DNA from: CAZEAP01 sp964510315
GTDB taxonomy: Bacteria > Planctomycetota > Brocadiia > SM23-32
Length of the DNA stretch: 9,549 bases
NCBI GenBank assembly: GCA_964510315.1
Contig: CAZEAP010000052.1
Coordinates: forward strand, 1-9,549
Direction: 5' to 3'
How positions within the stretch are numbered: the stretch's first letter is position 1; each line of letters opens with the position of its first letter. A program made the translations under genes and the position numbers. The notes under the pieces are model-generated. The model saw only the letters and a list, made by a program, of their open reading frames with translations, was not told the origin of the DNA and searched no databases. Below are positions 1 to 7,500 of this stretch, piece by piece.

Positions 1-18
1 GGGCCGAAAGAGAAGGCC

Positions 19-35
19 GGGGGCAAGATGCCCCC
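19..35. repeat. Perfect GC-rich hairpin at the left edge
   Basis: GGGGGCA (19-25) and TGCCCCC (29-35) are perfect inverted complements around a 3-nt loop. The window's last bases (gcgggggcacctt) look like the first arm and loop of an equivalent hairpin cut by the window end, so this element probably marks the outer border of both flanking repeats. Confidence 0.6.
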
Positions 36-280
36 GCTACAGCCTGCCCTTGTGGTGCTAAAGCCCCGAAGGGACCCTGTATATACGGAACCGCCAACCA
101 GGGCTAAAGCCCTGGCCTCCATCACATGGCCCCTACGGGGCCGGGGGCGGCCGGTACGGGAAAGCACGGCGTGGCAGAACGGCGAGATGCGTTCGGCGCC
201 TGAAGGTAAGGCGCCTCAGCATGACGGCGTGCCAGGCGACGGGCCGATCCGAGTGCCGACGGATGCTTTCTACAGAGCAC
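25..280 (+). repeat. Left copy of inverted flanking repeat (mosaic)
   Basis: The 186 bases at 95-280 match the reverse complement of 9277-9462 with no gap and 12 differences (about 94% identity by hand alignment). A shorter outer module, 25-46, matches the reverse complement of 9528-9549 with one difference. Between them the left copy has 48 bases (47-94) that do not align with the 65 bases in the right copy. Three hairpins are visible inside the core: 98-115 (CCAGGGCT/AGCCCTGG, 2-nt loop), 128-142 (GGCCCC/GGGGCC, 3-nt loop) and 195-215 (GGCGCCT/AGGCGCC, 7-nt loop). A 12-mer, acggcgtgScag, occurs twice as a direct repeat (166-177 and 224-235). No transposase is nearby. I read this as a dispersed palindromic intergenic repeat rather than an insertion sequence. 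Confidence 0.85.
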
Positions 281-295
281 CCTGGTGCCTTTCGC

Positions 296-331
296 TCCTC
301 GCGGTTCTCCGCGCACTCCGTGTTCTCTGTG
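296..331. repeat. Degenerate 9-nt periodic tract
   Basis: Four consecutive 9-nt units can be laid out: TCCTCGCGG, TTCTCCGCG, CACTCCGTG, TTCTCTGTG. On the minus strand these read as CACAGAGAA/CACGGAGTG/CGCGGAGAA-type units and would translate as (T/A/R)-E-x triplets. It starts 15 bases after the inverted repeat core ends and is absent from the right copy. I know of similar CACAGAG-type tracts in intergenic regions of other environmental bacteria; no function is assigned here. Confidence 0.5.
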
Positions 332-376
332 GTCCCCATTTCTCCGCTCCCCACGGTAAGCGGTTTCCATGTCCGC

Positions 377-404
377 GTTGACCGGACAGTCCGGAGTTGA
401 CCGG
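377..404. repeat. Short direct and inverted repeats (GTTGACCGG)
   Basis: GTTGACCGG occurs at 377-385 and again at 396-404. Between and partly over them lies CCGGAC-A-GTCCGG (382-394), a perfect 6-bp inverted repeat. The same 9-mer recurs on the same strand at 9459-9467 beside the right flanking repeat. This could be a protein-binding site or just repeat debris. Confidence 0.4.
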
Positions 405-553
405 TTCCGGGGCGGATTACGAAACGATCCCATTTTGTCGTATACCGTACGTCCGCAGGCGGATGGGGTGCAGAATCCAAATACCGGGTTGAAAGCGAGG
501 GACAAGCCTCCACACTTTAGATACGGCGCCATATCATCGGCTGTTTATTGGGA

Positions 554-575
554 GGTTCGGGGTTCTGCCCGAATC
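554..575. other. Weak hairpin downstream of the methyltransferase
   Basis: TTCGGG (556-561) and CCCGAA (568-573) form a 6-bp stem around a 6-nt loop, extendable by one wobble and one G-C pair. It lies about 30 bases past the methyltransferase stop on that gene's downstream side. There is no T-run after the stem on the minus strand, so an intrinsic terminator is possible but weakly supported. Confidence 0.3.
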
Positions 576-606
576 CAGCGACAGGGGTCGGTGCCGGTCG
601 GACATC

Positions 607-1818
607 TCACGCGCCCTCGGTTCGGCGGCGGAACTCCTCGCCCAGCAGGCGGCCGATGCAGGGGTCCACGTCCCAGAAGTCGGCCAGTTCGCGGTATTCG
701 CACAGGGAGGGCTGGTGCCAGGGCTTGAGGCCGCGCTCCGCGCGGATCATCACGTTCTTCGCAGTCGCCTCGGGGTCTACGAACTCGATGACGCGGGTCC
801 TGTAACCGACGGCGCGAAGAGCCAGCGCGCGGAACGCGTCGGTCAAGATGTCCGCCAGCCTCTCGCGCAGGATGCCGTGACGCGTGACGGGACGGAACGA
901 CGGGGCCTCCAGTTCGTGGTGGAGTTCGTGCTGGCAGCATGGCGCGGCAAGTATCACACGGCTTCCCCACTCGACGCCCCTGGCCAGCGCCTCATCGGTG
1001 GCGGTGTCGCAGGCGTGGAGGCTGAGGACGACGTCCGGGGTCCGCTCTGGCTGGAAATCCAGTATGCGCGAAACATGGAAGTCCAGGCCGGACCAGCCGA
1101 GTCGCTCGCGGAGCCGGCCGACCCCGGCGATCAGGTCGGGGCTCGTGTCGATGCCGACAACGCAGGTCGGCAGGTTCCGGACCTGAGCCAGGTAGTGGCG
1201 GGCGGCGAAGGTGAGGTAGGCCTTGCCGCAGCCGCAGTCCACGATGTGCACGCCGTCGGCGGCCCAGTCGCACTCGGCGACGGTCTGGGAGATGACGCGG
1301 AGGAACTCGTTGACCTGGCGGAACTTGCCTCGCATCGAAGGCATCACGCGCCCCTCCGCATCGGCGATCCCGACGGCCTGGAGGAACTCCCCGGCCCTCT
1401 CGGGAGGCAGCTCGTAATCCTTGCGGCGATCGTGGCTGAGGTCGGGCACCTGGTCCGGTTTGGAGGGCTCGCGGCGGATGATGCGGCGCGAGCCGTCCTC
1501 GCGCGCATGGACGTGGATGTCACCGGAGGTGGATTGCAGATGGATCTGGCGAAAAGGCAGGGCGAGGGCCTCGTTCAGCTTGCGGCGAAGCTCCCGCCCG
1601 GCGTAGTTCTTCGTGATGCACTGGGTGGGCGTGAAGTAGTTGAACTGCAGGTGATGCTCGCCCTTGATCTCGACCGGCCGGACCCGGATGCGGATCCATC
1701 CGTCGGCCGTCCCGCCCTCCGGATCGCTGAGGGCAAGGCCCTGGAAAGATTCAGAGCGGAGCGCCGCACGCCGGATCGCGGCGCGGTAGTCCTCCTCCGG
1801 CCGATCGGTTCGCGCCAT
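607..1818 (-). CDS. Class I SAM-dependent methyltransferase (METTL25/GSTCD-like)
   Basis: Predicted cytoplasmic 403-residue S-adenosylmethionine-dependent methyltransferase. The SAM-binding motif I is clear at about residues 193-205 (VDCGCGKAYLTFA), followed by the acidic motif II strand IDTSPDLI (223-230). LSLHACD (265-271) and APCCQHEL (292-299) sit where class I enzymes carry post-I and motif IV segments. The CGCGKxYLTF signature, the upstream MRGKFRQVNEF helix (162-172) and the H-x-C plus CC pair are typical of the Methyltransf_32 group, related to eukaryotic METTL25 and GSTCD. Residues 1-150 form an extra N-terminal region that I cannot assign. The substrate is unknown; RNA is possible. 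The start is supported by GGAGGG six or fewer bases upstream. The gene follows the oxidoreductase on the same strand after 57 bases, so they may be co-transcribed, but a metabolic link is not evident. Confidence 0.88.
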   Translation of the reverse strand: MARTDRPEEDYRAAIRRAALRSESFQGLALSDPEGGTADGWIRIRVRPVEIKGEHHLQFNYFTPTQCITKNYAGRELRRKLNEALALPFRQIHLQSTSGDIHVHAREDGSRRIIRREPSKPDQVPDLSHDRRKDYELPPERAGEFLQAVGIADAEGRVMPSMRGKFRQVNEFLRVISQTVAECDWAADGVHIVDCGCGKAYLTFAARHYLAQVRNLPTCVVGIDTSPDLIAGVGRLRERLGWSGLDFHVSRILDFQPERTPDVVLSLHACDTATDEALARGVEWGSRVILAAPCCQHELHHELEAPSFRPVTRHGILRERLADILTDAFRALALRAVGYRTRVIEFVDPEATAKNVMIRAERGLKPWHQPSLCEYRELADFWDVDPCIGRLLGEEFRRRTEGA

Positions 1819-1823
1819 GTGAT

Positions 1824-1829
1824 CCCTCC
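1824..1829 (-). promoter_or_regulatory. Shine-Dalgarno site of the methyltransferase
   Basis: The minus strand reads GGAGGG with a 5-nt spacer before the ATG at 1818. This strong site supports the chosen start, and its presence in the 57-base gap fits independent translation initiation within a possible operon. Confidence 0.65.
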
Positions 1830-1875
1830 GGTTGCTGCACGGCGAGGGTCGGGGCCGGACAGGGGGCGCGGCCGC

Positions 1876-2922
1876 TCAGGCGTATTGGGCCGGAATGGCC
1901 CGCCCCTCCTCGGCGCTGCGGACCGCAAGGTCCAGTACGTGTATCGGTCGCCGGGCCCACTCGGGCGTGATGATCAGCTCCTCTTCGCCCAGGAGGGCGG
2001 CCGTTACGTTCCGGTAGTAGCGGTGGCCTTCACCCCCCGGATTCTTGCCTTCCTCCTCGGTCGTTCCGTCGTCGGTCTGCAGGATCGTCTTCCAGGATCC
2101 GCCGTCGAAAAGGTAGGTGCCCCCGGTGCCGGTGACCTCCACCCATTTGCGTTCGCGTCCCTTGGGGTAGCTGTCGAGGGAGGACATGGTGAGGGTGAGC
2201 CACTGCCCGGACTCGAAGCGGACCACGGCCCGTGCCTCGTCCTCGTTGACCTCATCGCCCCAGGCGCTCCGGTCGGCCCAGAACCCGGTGTGGCGGAAGC
2301 CGCTGACCTCGCTCATCTTTGCCCCGGGAAGCAGTTGCAGCGAGTACTCCAGCAGATGGACGCCCCAGTCGTAGAGGATGCCGCCGCTGACGGGGCGGCG
2401 GGCCCGCCACCAGTCGCCGGGCCGGCGGTAACCGCCCATGTGGGCCTCGATGCGGTAGATTTCGCCGACGATCCCCTCCCCCACGAGTTGCCGGGTGGCG
2501 CGGAGGACGCAGCCGTCCCAGTGGCGGTTGTGATATGTCGAGAGCAGAACGTCGCTGTCGCGAGCCGCGGCGATCATCCGGTCGCACTCCTCGGTGGTGA
2601 GGGCCATGGGCTTCTCGACGACGACGTGCCGGCCGGCCTCCAGGCACCGGACGGCCAGATCGGCGTGGGTATTGTGGGGAGTGATGACGGCGAGCAGATC
2701 GACGTCGGACGTCTCCAGCAGCTCGTCCAGCGAGGAGTAGGTCTCGATGCCGGGGAAATCGGCCTCCGCGGCGGTCAGGCGTTCGGGGTCGAGATCGCAG
2801 ACGGCAACCGGGGTCATGCCGGCAGCCTGCATCTGCTTCAGGTGCTGCTCCCCCATGTCGAACGCGCCGCCGTAGCCGACGGCGCCGACCTTTACCTCCT
2901 CGGGCTTTACGTAGTGTTGCAT
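1876..2922 (-). CDS. Gfo/Idh/MocA-family NAD(P)-dependent oxidoreductase
   Basis: A 348-residue sugar- or polyol-type dehydrogenase. The N-terminal Rossmann fold starts at about residue 11 with VGAVGYGGAFDMG, a variant of the usual GxGxxG loop, and the acidic strand end is CDLDPERL (42-49). The family hallmark EKP lies at 103-105 within VVVEKPMALT; its Lys is normally the catalytic base. The C-terminal domain begins near 125 and carries RRPGDWWRARRPVSGG (166-181) and ILYDWGVHLLEY (182-193), the family's Gx(x)D-x-G-x-H region with a likely catalytic His at 189. Length is typical, and no signal peptide is seen, so it acts in the cytoplasm. Family members oxidise or reduce sugars, inositols or their acids; the substrate cannot be read from sequence. 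It is divergently oriented to the hydrolase gene. A GGAAG site lies about 8 bases before the ATG. Confidence 0.93.
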   Translation of the reverse strand: MQHYVKPEEVKVGAVGYGGAFDMGEQHLKQMQAAGMTPVAVCDLDPERLTAAEADFPGIETYSSLDELLETSDVDLLAVITPHNTHADLAVRCLEAGRHVVVEKPMALTTEECDRMIAAARDSDVLLSTYHNRHWDGCVLRATRQLVGEGIVGEIYRIEAHMGGYRRPGDWWRARRPVSGGILYDWGVHLLEYSLQLLPGAKMSEVSGFRHTGFWADRSAWGDEVNEDEARAVVRFESGQWLTLTMSSLDSYPKGRERKWVEVTGTGGTYLFDGGSWKTILQTDDGTTEEEGKNPGGEGHRYYRNVTAALLGEEELIITPEWARRPIHVLDLAVRSAEEGRAIPAQYA

Positions 2923-2927
2923 GCAAC
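2916..2927. promoter_or_regulatory. 12-bp perfect palindrome over the oxidoreductase start codon
   Basis: GTTGCATGCAAC is self-complementary over 12 bp and includes the minus-strand ATG at 2922-2920. A palindrome here could be a repressor-type operator. Its TTGCA half-site also occurs in the inverted repeat at 4517-4537. Chance cannot be excluded for so short a site. Confidence 0.25.
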
Positions 2928-2969
2928 CGCTTCCAGGCTGAGTGAATGCGGACAGTCGGACAGCGCCGG

Positions 2970-2998
2970 ATGGTATAGGCTGAGGCTGAGGCTGTCAA
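2970..2998 (-). promoter_or_regulatory. Candidate sigma-70-type promoter for the oxidoreductase
   Basis: On the minus strand a perfect TTGACA (2998-2993) is followed after exactly 17 bases by TACCAT (2975-2970), which keeps four of the six consensus -10 bases, including the first T, second A and last T. The predicted transcript would start near 2962 and have a leader of about 40 bases. The spacer contains a tandem GCCTCA repeat. Confidence 0.45.
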
Positions 2999-3129
2999 AA
3001 GCTGGGCTGGTTTTTCGGAGCAATCAGTGGTGGAAAACCCGGCTGTAGACGTGGATACCCGTCCGGCCAAGAACTACAATTGTCGCTGCGCTGCGTCCGA
3101 CCATGAACTGAAGCCGTGGAGCCGAGAAG

Positions 3130-4026
3130 ATGACGACAAGTTACCGTGATTACCGGCGGGCTCAGCTCCGGGCACTGCTCGGGGACGTGCCCACCCTCGC
3201 CGAGCCGCCCCGGGAGCTGAGCCGCAGTTCGGAGGAGCGCGACCGCTACCGGCTGGAGCGGCTGGCGCTCGACCTGAACGGCATCCAGGACGTGCCGGCG
3301 TTGTTCGTCCGCCCGGCCGGCGGGGAAGGCCCGTGGCCCTGCGTGCTCTACAACCACTCTCACGGGGGATACTTTGATCTGGGGAAGCGGGAGCTGATCG
3401 AGGGAGTCAGCTACCAGGTCGACCGATCCTATGCTCGGGACCTGACCGCCCGCGGCTATGCTGCCCTGGCGATCGACCACTGGGCGTTCGGGGGTCGGCA
3501 GGGAGCGGGCGAGCTGCGCATCGCCTTCAACATGCTGTGGCGGGGGCGCGTGATGTGGGGCATGATGCTCTACGACAGCATCCGGGCGCTCGACTACCTT
3601 GCCCGGCGCGAGGACGTCGACACGGCACGCATCGGCACGCTGGGGATGTCGATGGGCAGCACGATGGCTTGGTGGCTGGCCGCGATGGACCGGCGAGTGC
3701 AGGTCTGCGTCGACATCTGCTGCCTCACGGAGTTCCACACCTTCCAGCGCAAAGGCGGCTTCCACGCGCCGTTCTACTATGTGCCGGGGCTGCTGAAGCA
3801 GTTCACGACGGCCCAAATCAACGCACTGATCTGCCCGCGGCCCCATCTCGGGCTGGCCGGTGTCTACGATGATCTAACCCCGCCAGAGGGGCTGGACATC
3901 ATCGAGCGCGAGCTGGACGAGGTCTACGCGAAGGCCGGCTGCCCGGAGAACTGGAGGCTGCTGCGCTACTCCGGTCGCGCACGAGGAGACCGAGGAAATG
4001 CGCGAAGAGGCGCTGGCGTTCCTTGA
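3130..4026 (+). CDS. Alpha/beta hydrolase (dienelactone hydrolase/acetyl-esterase type), frameshifted C-terminus
   Basis: As read, a 298-residue serine hydrolase without a signal peptide. NHSHGGYF (75-82) matches the oxyanion-hole region of this esterase group. The nucleophile elbow is GMSMG with Ser174. DVDTARIGTLGMSMGS and the ICCLTEF segment (196-202) are typical of the group, and Asp247/248 in GVYDDLTPPEG is the likely acid of the triad. The expected catalytic His is missing in this frame. A +1 shift between about 3967 and 3979 restores AHEETEEMREEALAFLDPHL with the His codon at 3980-3982 and a stop at 4043-4045, which is the C-terminus this family normally has. So either one extra base is a sequencing/assembly error and the true gene is about 3130-4045, or the gene is an inactivated pseudogene. 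Related enzymes cleave acetyl or other ester/lactone groups; substrate unknown. The ATG at 3130 has only a weak purine-rich site (GTGGAG) upstream. Confidence 0.82.
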   Translation: MTTSYRDYRRAQLRALLGDVPTLAEPPRELSRSSEERDRYRLERLALDLNGIQDVPALFVRPAGGEGPWPCVLYNHSHGGYFDLGKRELIEGVSYQVDRSYARDLTARGYAALAIDHWAFGGRQGAGELRIAFNMLWRGRVMWGMMLYDSIRALDYLARREDVDTARIGTLGMSMGSTMAWWLAAMDRRVQVCVDICCLTEFHTFQRKGGFHAPFYYVPGLLKQFTTAQINALICPRPHLGLAGVYDDLTPPEGLDIIERELDEVYAKAGCPENWRLLRYSGRARGDRGNARRGAGVP

Positions 4027-4120
4027 CCCTCACCTTGGATCCTGAGCCGACGACAGGGGCGACCATAGCTGGGGGGTTCCATGACCTCAGACGCCGGTCC
4101 GACCCGGGTATCAGGTTCCG

Positions 4121-4414
4121 TTGCACCACTCGCATCCCTCACCGCGAAAGAACGGCCCGTTCGAGGTCTGTCCCAACATCCGGCTGCACGTGCCTCCGCT
4201 GGACGGGTACAGTTTCCCCTCCGGCCATGCGGTGCACGCCGTCGCTTTCACCATCGTTCTGAGCAGTTTCTTCCCACCTCTTGCCGTGTTGCTCGTCCCC
4301 TTCACGGTCCTGGTGGCCCTATCCCGCGTAGTTCTGGGCCTTCACTTCCCCACGGACGTGGCGGCCGGGGCTGTCCTGGGAGGCGCCTTCGGCGCCGCCG
4401 TGCTCATGGTTTGA
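4121..4414 (+). pseudogene. PAP2-type phosphatase, 5'-truncated remnant
   Basis: The frame ending at 4414 encodes the C-terminal half of a type 2 phosphatidic acid phosphatase. YSFPSGHAVHAVAF is the second catalytic signature (PSGH), and SRVVLGLHFPTDVAAG is the third (SRxxxxxHxxxD). Hydrophobic stretches around them fit two or three membrane helices. The N-terminal helices and a clear KxxxxxxRP first motif are missing. In this frame the expected Arg-Pro reads Gly-Pro (KNGPFE), whereas KERP is present one frame away at 4147-4158, so a one-base shift near 4159 is possible. Whole enzymes are about 200 residues; this frame offers 97, beginning only at a TTG. No plausible membrane sequence is found in any frame between 4046 and 4140. 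Intact homologues dephosphorylate lipid phosphates or undecaprenyl diphosphate at the membrane; this copy is probably dead. Confidence 0.75.
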
Positions 4415-4469
4415 GCCGCTCTGACGCCGCGCCCCGAACCGGCGTATTTCGTCCTGCCACCTCCACCGC

Positions 4470-4498
4470 TTGCACCGCAGCACCGCGGCCCGTACCAT
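4470..4498 (+). promoter_or_regulatory. Candidate promoter for the beta-helix gene
   Basis: TTGCAC (4470-4475) is followed after exactly 17 bases by TACCAT (4493-4498). The -35 box is weak, but the spacing and -10 hexamer equal those of the candidate promoter at 2970-2998. A transcript from here would have a leader of about 70 bases containing the inverted repeat at 4517-4537. Confidence 0.3.
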
Positions 4499-4516
4499 TT
4501 CGCCGCGTAAAGACAA

Positions 4517-4537
4517 TTGCAGGGAACGAGCCTGCAA
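4517..4537 (+). promoter_or_regulatory. Inverted repeat in the leader of the beta-helix gene
   Basis: TTGCAGG (4517-4523) and CCTGCAA (4531-4537) are perfect 7-bp inverted complements around the 7-nt loop GAACGAG. It lies between the candidate promoter and the Shine-Dalgarno site, 38 bases before the ATG. It could be an operator for a dimeric repressor or an RNA hairpin controlling translation. No T-run follows, so it is not a terminator. Confidence 0.4.
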
Positions 4538-4563
4538 GTGACGCGTTCGGTCCTTTTCTCTGC

Positions 4564-4568
4564 GGGAG
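4564..4568 (+). promoter_or_regulatory. Shine-Dalgarno site that fixes the beta-helix gene start
   Basis: GGGAG sits 7 bases before the ATG at 4576. The same frame is open back to an ATG at 4081, but only the 4576 start has both this site and a signal peptide directly after it. Confidence 0.65.
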
Positions 4569-4575
4569 ATCGGTC

Positions 4576-7500
4576 ATGAGTTCTTCGAACCTGAAGCTCT
4601 TCCTCACGTTGCTGTGCCTGGCCTGTATGGCGGGGACGTCCGATGTTGCAGGAGCATATAGCTGGCAGGAGCCCCACGCGGAAGTCGTCGACACCGGCAA
4701 CCTGGCCTGGCAGCCGCAGGCCTTTACTTTCGAGAAGGGCGACTCCGTGCGCTACATAGACTACGCCGCGGGCGACGATGCAAACCCCGGCACGAGCACC
4801 GAGACGCCCTGGAAGCACCATCCGTGGGACCCCCGGGCGACCGGCAAGGCCGGGAACGCGCGAGGCGTGGACACCTACGTCTTCAAGCGCGGCATCCTTT
4901 ACCGCGGCGGCCTCGTCGCGAAGGAATCCGGCCGACCGGGCCGCCCCATTCGCCTTACCAGCGATCCGGCCTGGGGTGAGGGCGAGGCCGTACTCTGCGG
5001 CTCGGAGCCGGTCTCGGGCTGGAGCAAGGGCGCCGACAACCCCGCCATACCCGAGCCGGAGGAGGTGTGGGTCGCGGAAGTGGACTTCCTCCCCCGCCGC
5101 GTCTGGATGGTCGAGGACGACGGCAGCATCACCCGCATTGCCCTCGCCCGGACCCCCAACTGGGAGGTCTCCGACCCGGAAGACGTGATGAGCGAGTGGT
5201 GGGAATGGGAGAACCCGAAGTGGTGGGTCGAAGAAAACCGGACCACCACCGTGAACGGAACGAAGATGCATCTCGGCATCGATACAAAGCACCTCACGCG
5301 GGATCCGGAGTACTACCGGGACGCCATCGTCTGGACCGAGTGGGCCATCGTCATGGGCACCCCCTTCCCCACGCCGGTGGTGAAGTATTTCCCGGAGAAG
5401 AACGCCATAGCCTTCGAGGGCAGGTGGTTCAGGGACAGCGGCCAGATCAACGCCGGTAACCGCTACTTCCTGGAGAACAAGCCGCAGTACCTGGATGCAC
5501 CCGGCGAGTTCTGGTTCGACAGAAGCGGCGACGGCGGCCGGCTCTACATCCGTCTGCCCGGCGACCGCGATCCGAACACCGTAACCGTCGAGGTCGCAAA
5601 GCTCTATAACCTGATCCAGGACGAGGCGTCGGCCAACTCCCCGAAGCGCCTTGACGTCATTGGGGAGAAGGGACGCGCCCGGGTGGACACCACCGGCCTG
5701 AAGCACGCCGTCATCAGCGGACTCACCTTCCGGTTCACCAACGCGTGGTGGGACTACCAGCACCCGGACTGGAAGCACAAAGAGGTGGACAACGCCTGCG
5801 TTCGCCTGCTGGGCTCCAGCGACGACGTGCACGTCAAGAACTGCCGATTCGAGCACGTCAGCAAGGCCGTGCGCATCGAGGGGATCAACGACCGCACGCA
5901 CATCGGTTCCGTCGTGGTTGCCGACAATGATATCCACCACACCGACGAGGCGGCCATGACCATCATGAGCGGGCGGGGCAGCCTCGAGGACGTGCAAGTC
6001 CTCCGCAATAAGCTCTACATGATCGGGTTGCGGCCGTTCCGCCAGTCGGACGCGCACGCGCTGAGGGTGCAGTTCCCGGAGACCATGGAGATCGCCGGGA
6101 ACATGCTGCGGCGCACTTACGGGGCGGGCATCTTTTTGTTCGGCGGCAAGGGCAGCGGCAGCGGAGGCGACGTGCCGCTGGCCCGCTACCTGGTCCACCA
6201 CAATAAAGCCGAACAGACGCTGCTGCGCACCAACGACTGGGGCGGCATCGAGACCTGGCAGGGGGGCCCCTTTTACCTCTACAGCAACGTCTCGGCCAAC
6301 CCGAACGGCTACTGGAACTGGCACGCCGGACGACGGTTCGGCGCGCGCCTCGGCTATGCCCTCTACCACGACGGCGGTCACAAGAACTACGACTTCAACA
6401 ACATCCTGTGGGGGAACAACAACGACCCCGACAGCAAACTGTGCCATCCCGCGGCCATCAACGAGGCCACCACGACCATCCACAACTCCTACGTCAACAA
6501 CACGATCTACCGGTTCTCCAAGGGCTCCGACTGGTCGCCGGCGGGCGGACACCACCGCTACCTGGGGAACATCTGGTCCGACATCAGCCACATGGTCTTC
6601 AGGCACGGAAGGCTCAAGGAGGACACCGGTGCCCAACACCAGAAGGAGTATCCGCACGAGCTGATGGCCTACGACCACAACGTCTTCTACGACATCGGCG
6701 AACTTTTCGGCGTCTTCGAGGTCAGCGGCCGAGGCCACGAGACCTTCGAGTCCTTCCGGGAGGCCCTCGTGGAGAGCCAGGCATTGGACCCCGGGCTCGG
6801 GGTGAAGGCTGGGGCGCAGCCTCTGCGCGACCCCGCAAACCGCGACATGCGGCCGGCCGAGGGCTCGGCCGCCATCGACCAGGGCGTCCGGTTCTTCGTG
6901 CCCTGGGGCCTGGCCCGCATGGTTGGTGAGTGGAACTTCTACCACGTCGGAAACGACGCCACCCTCATACCGGACGAACACTGGTATATGCGCGACTACT
7001 ACGGCGGCCGGGGCGGCTACCGCAATATGCCTCAGTATCCGCTGAAGGTCGTCAACGTTTCCCGGGAAGACTACGTGGAGGGCCCGCTGGAAGACTGGAT
7101 CGCCGGCGCCCTAAAGCTCAATGGCCGCGATCAGTATGCCTTCGTCTCCCGGCAGATCGTCAACACCCAGCCGCCCGGGGCCGACAAGCCCGTGGAGCTG
7201 CAGACGGTCGACGTGCGCGACACCAGCTTCATCCTCGAGATTTACTTCAAGGCCGAGCCCGACGCCGAGAAGGCCGTGCTCATACAGAAGATCGGCCCGC
7301 AGGCCGGCTACGCGCTGACGCTCGACGGTGCCGTGACCCTGACGGCCAGAACCAACGGCCGGGACCGGTCGGTCACCGGCAACACGGCTGTCAACGACGG
7401 AACATGGCACCACGTGCTGGCCGAGGCCGATCGCGAAAGCGGCCGGATGACCATCTACGTCGACGGCGAGGTGGATGGCGCCGCCCCCGGCCCCGGGAGC

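Larger units (their letters stand above)
1..606. other. Gene-free, repeat-rich left flank
   Basis: I find no convincing gene in these 606 bases. Open frames exist on both strands, but they run through palindromic repeats, give low-complexity Arg/Pro/Ala-rich peptides and match no family I know. The stretch holds, in order: a palindromic GC-rich start, a 22-bp module at 25-46, a copy-specific spacer at 47-94, the 186-bp core of an inverted repeat at 95-280, a tract with a 9-nt period at 296-331, a short cluster of inverted and direct repeats at 377-404, then about 200 bases in which I see nothing notable apart from a small hairpin at 554-575. Confidence 0.7.

Noticed and set aside
122..532. 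Overlapping minus-strand frames of 126 and 136 codons in the left flank
   Set aside because: They run through the palindromic repeat core, lack any family resemblance, and the same core is present at the right end as non-coding repeat.
1..606. CRISPR array or tRNA genes in the left flank
   Set aside because: The repeats are few, unevenly spaced and palindromic without unique spacers of constant length, and no tRNA cloverleaf could be found.
2975..2996. GGCTGA tandem repeat as a phase-variable tract
   Set aside because: Only about two to three imperfect copies are present, and they form the spacer of the candidate promoter; too short to infer slippage.
715..3048. A 777-codon open frame on the plus strand opposite the methyltransferase and oxidoreductase genes
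   Set aside because: It mirrors two well-supported minus-strand genes, has low-complexity Ala/Gly/Asp/Val-rich content and no recognisable domain. Long antisense frames are expected at this GC content.
4081..4575. Upstream extension of the beta-helix reading frame to an ATG at 4081
   Set aside because: It overlaps the PAP2 remnant, yields Arg/Ser/Pro-rich sequence and would bury the signal peptide that begins at 4576 after a good ribosome-binding site.
4342..6981. An 879-codon open frame on the minus strand opposite the beta-helix gene
   Set aside because: Its translation is Val/Asp/Gly-rich with no domain, while the plus strand encodes a signal peptide, beta-helix rungs and a LamG-like domain.
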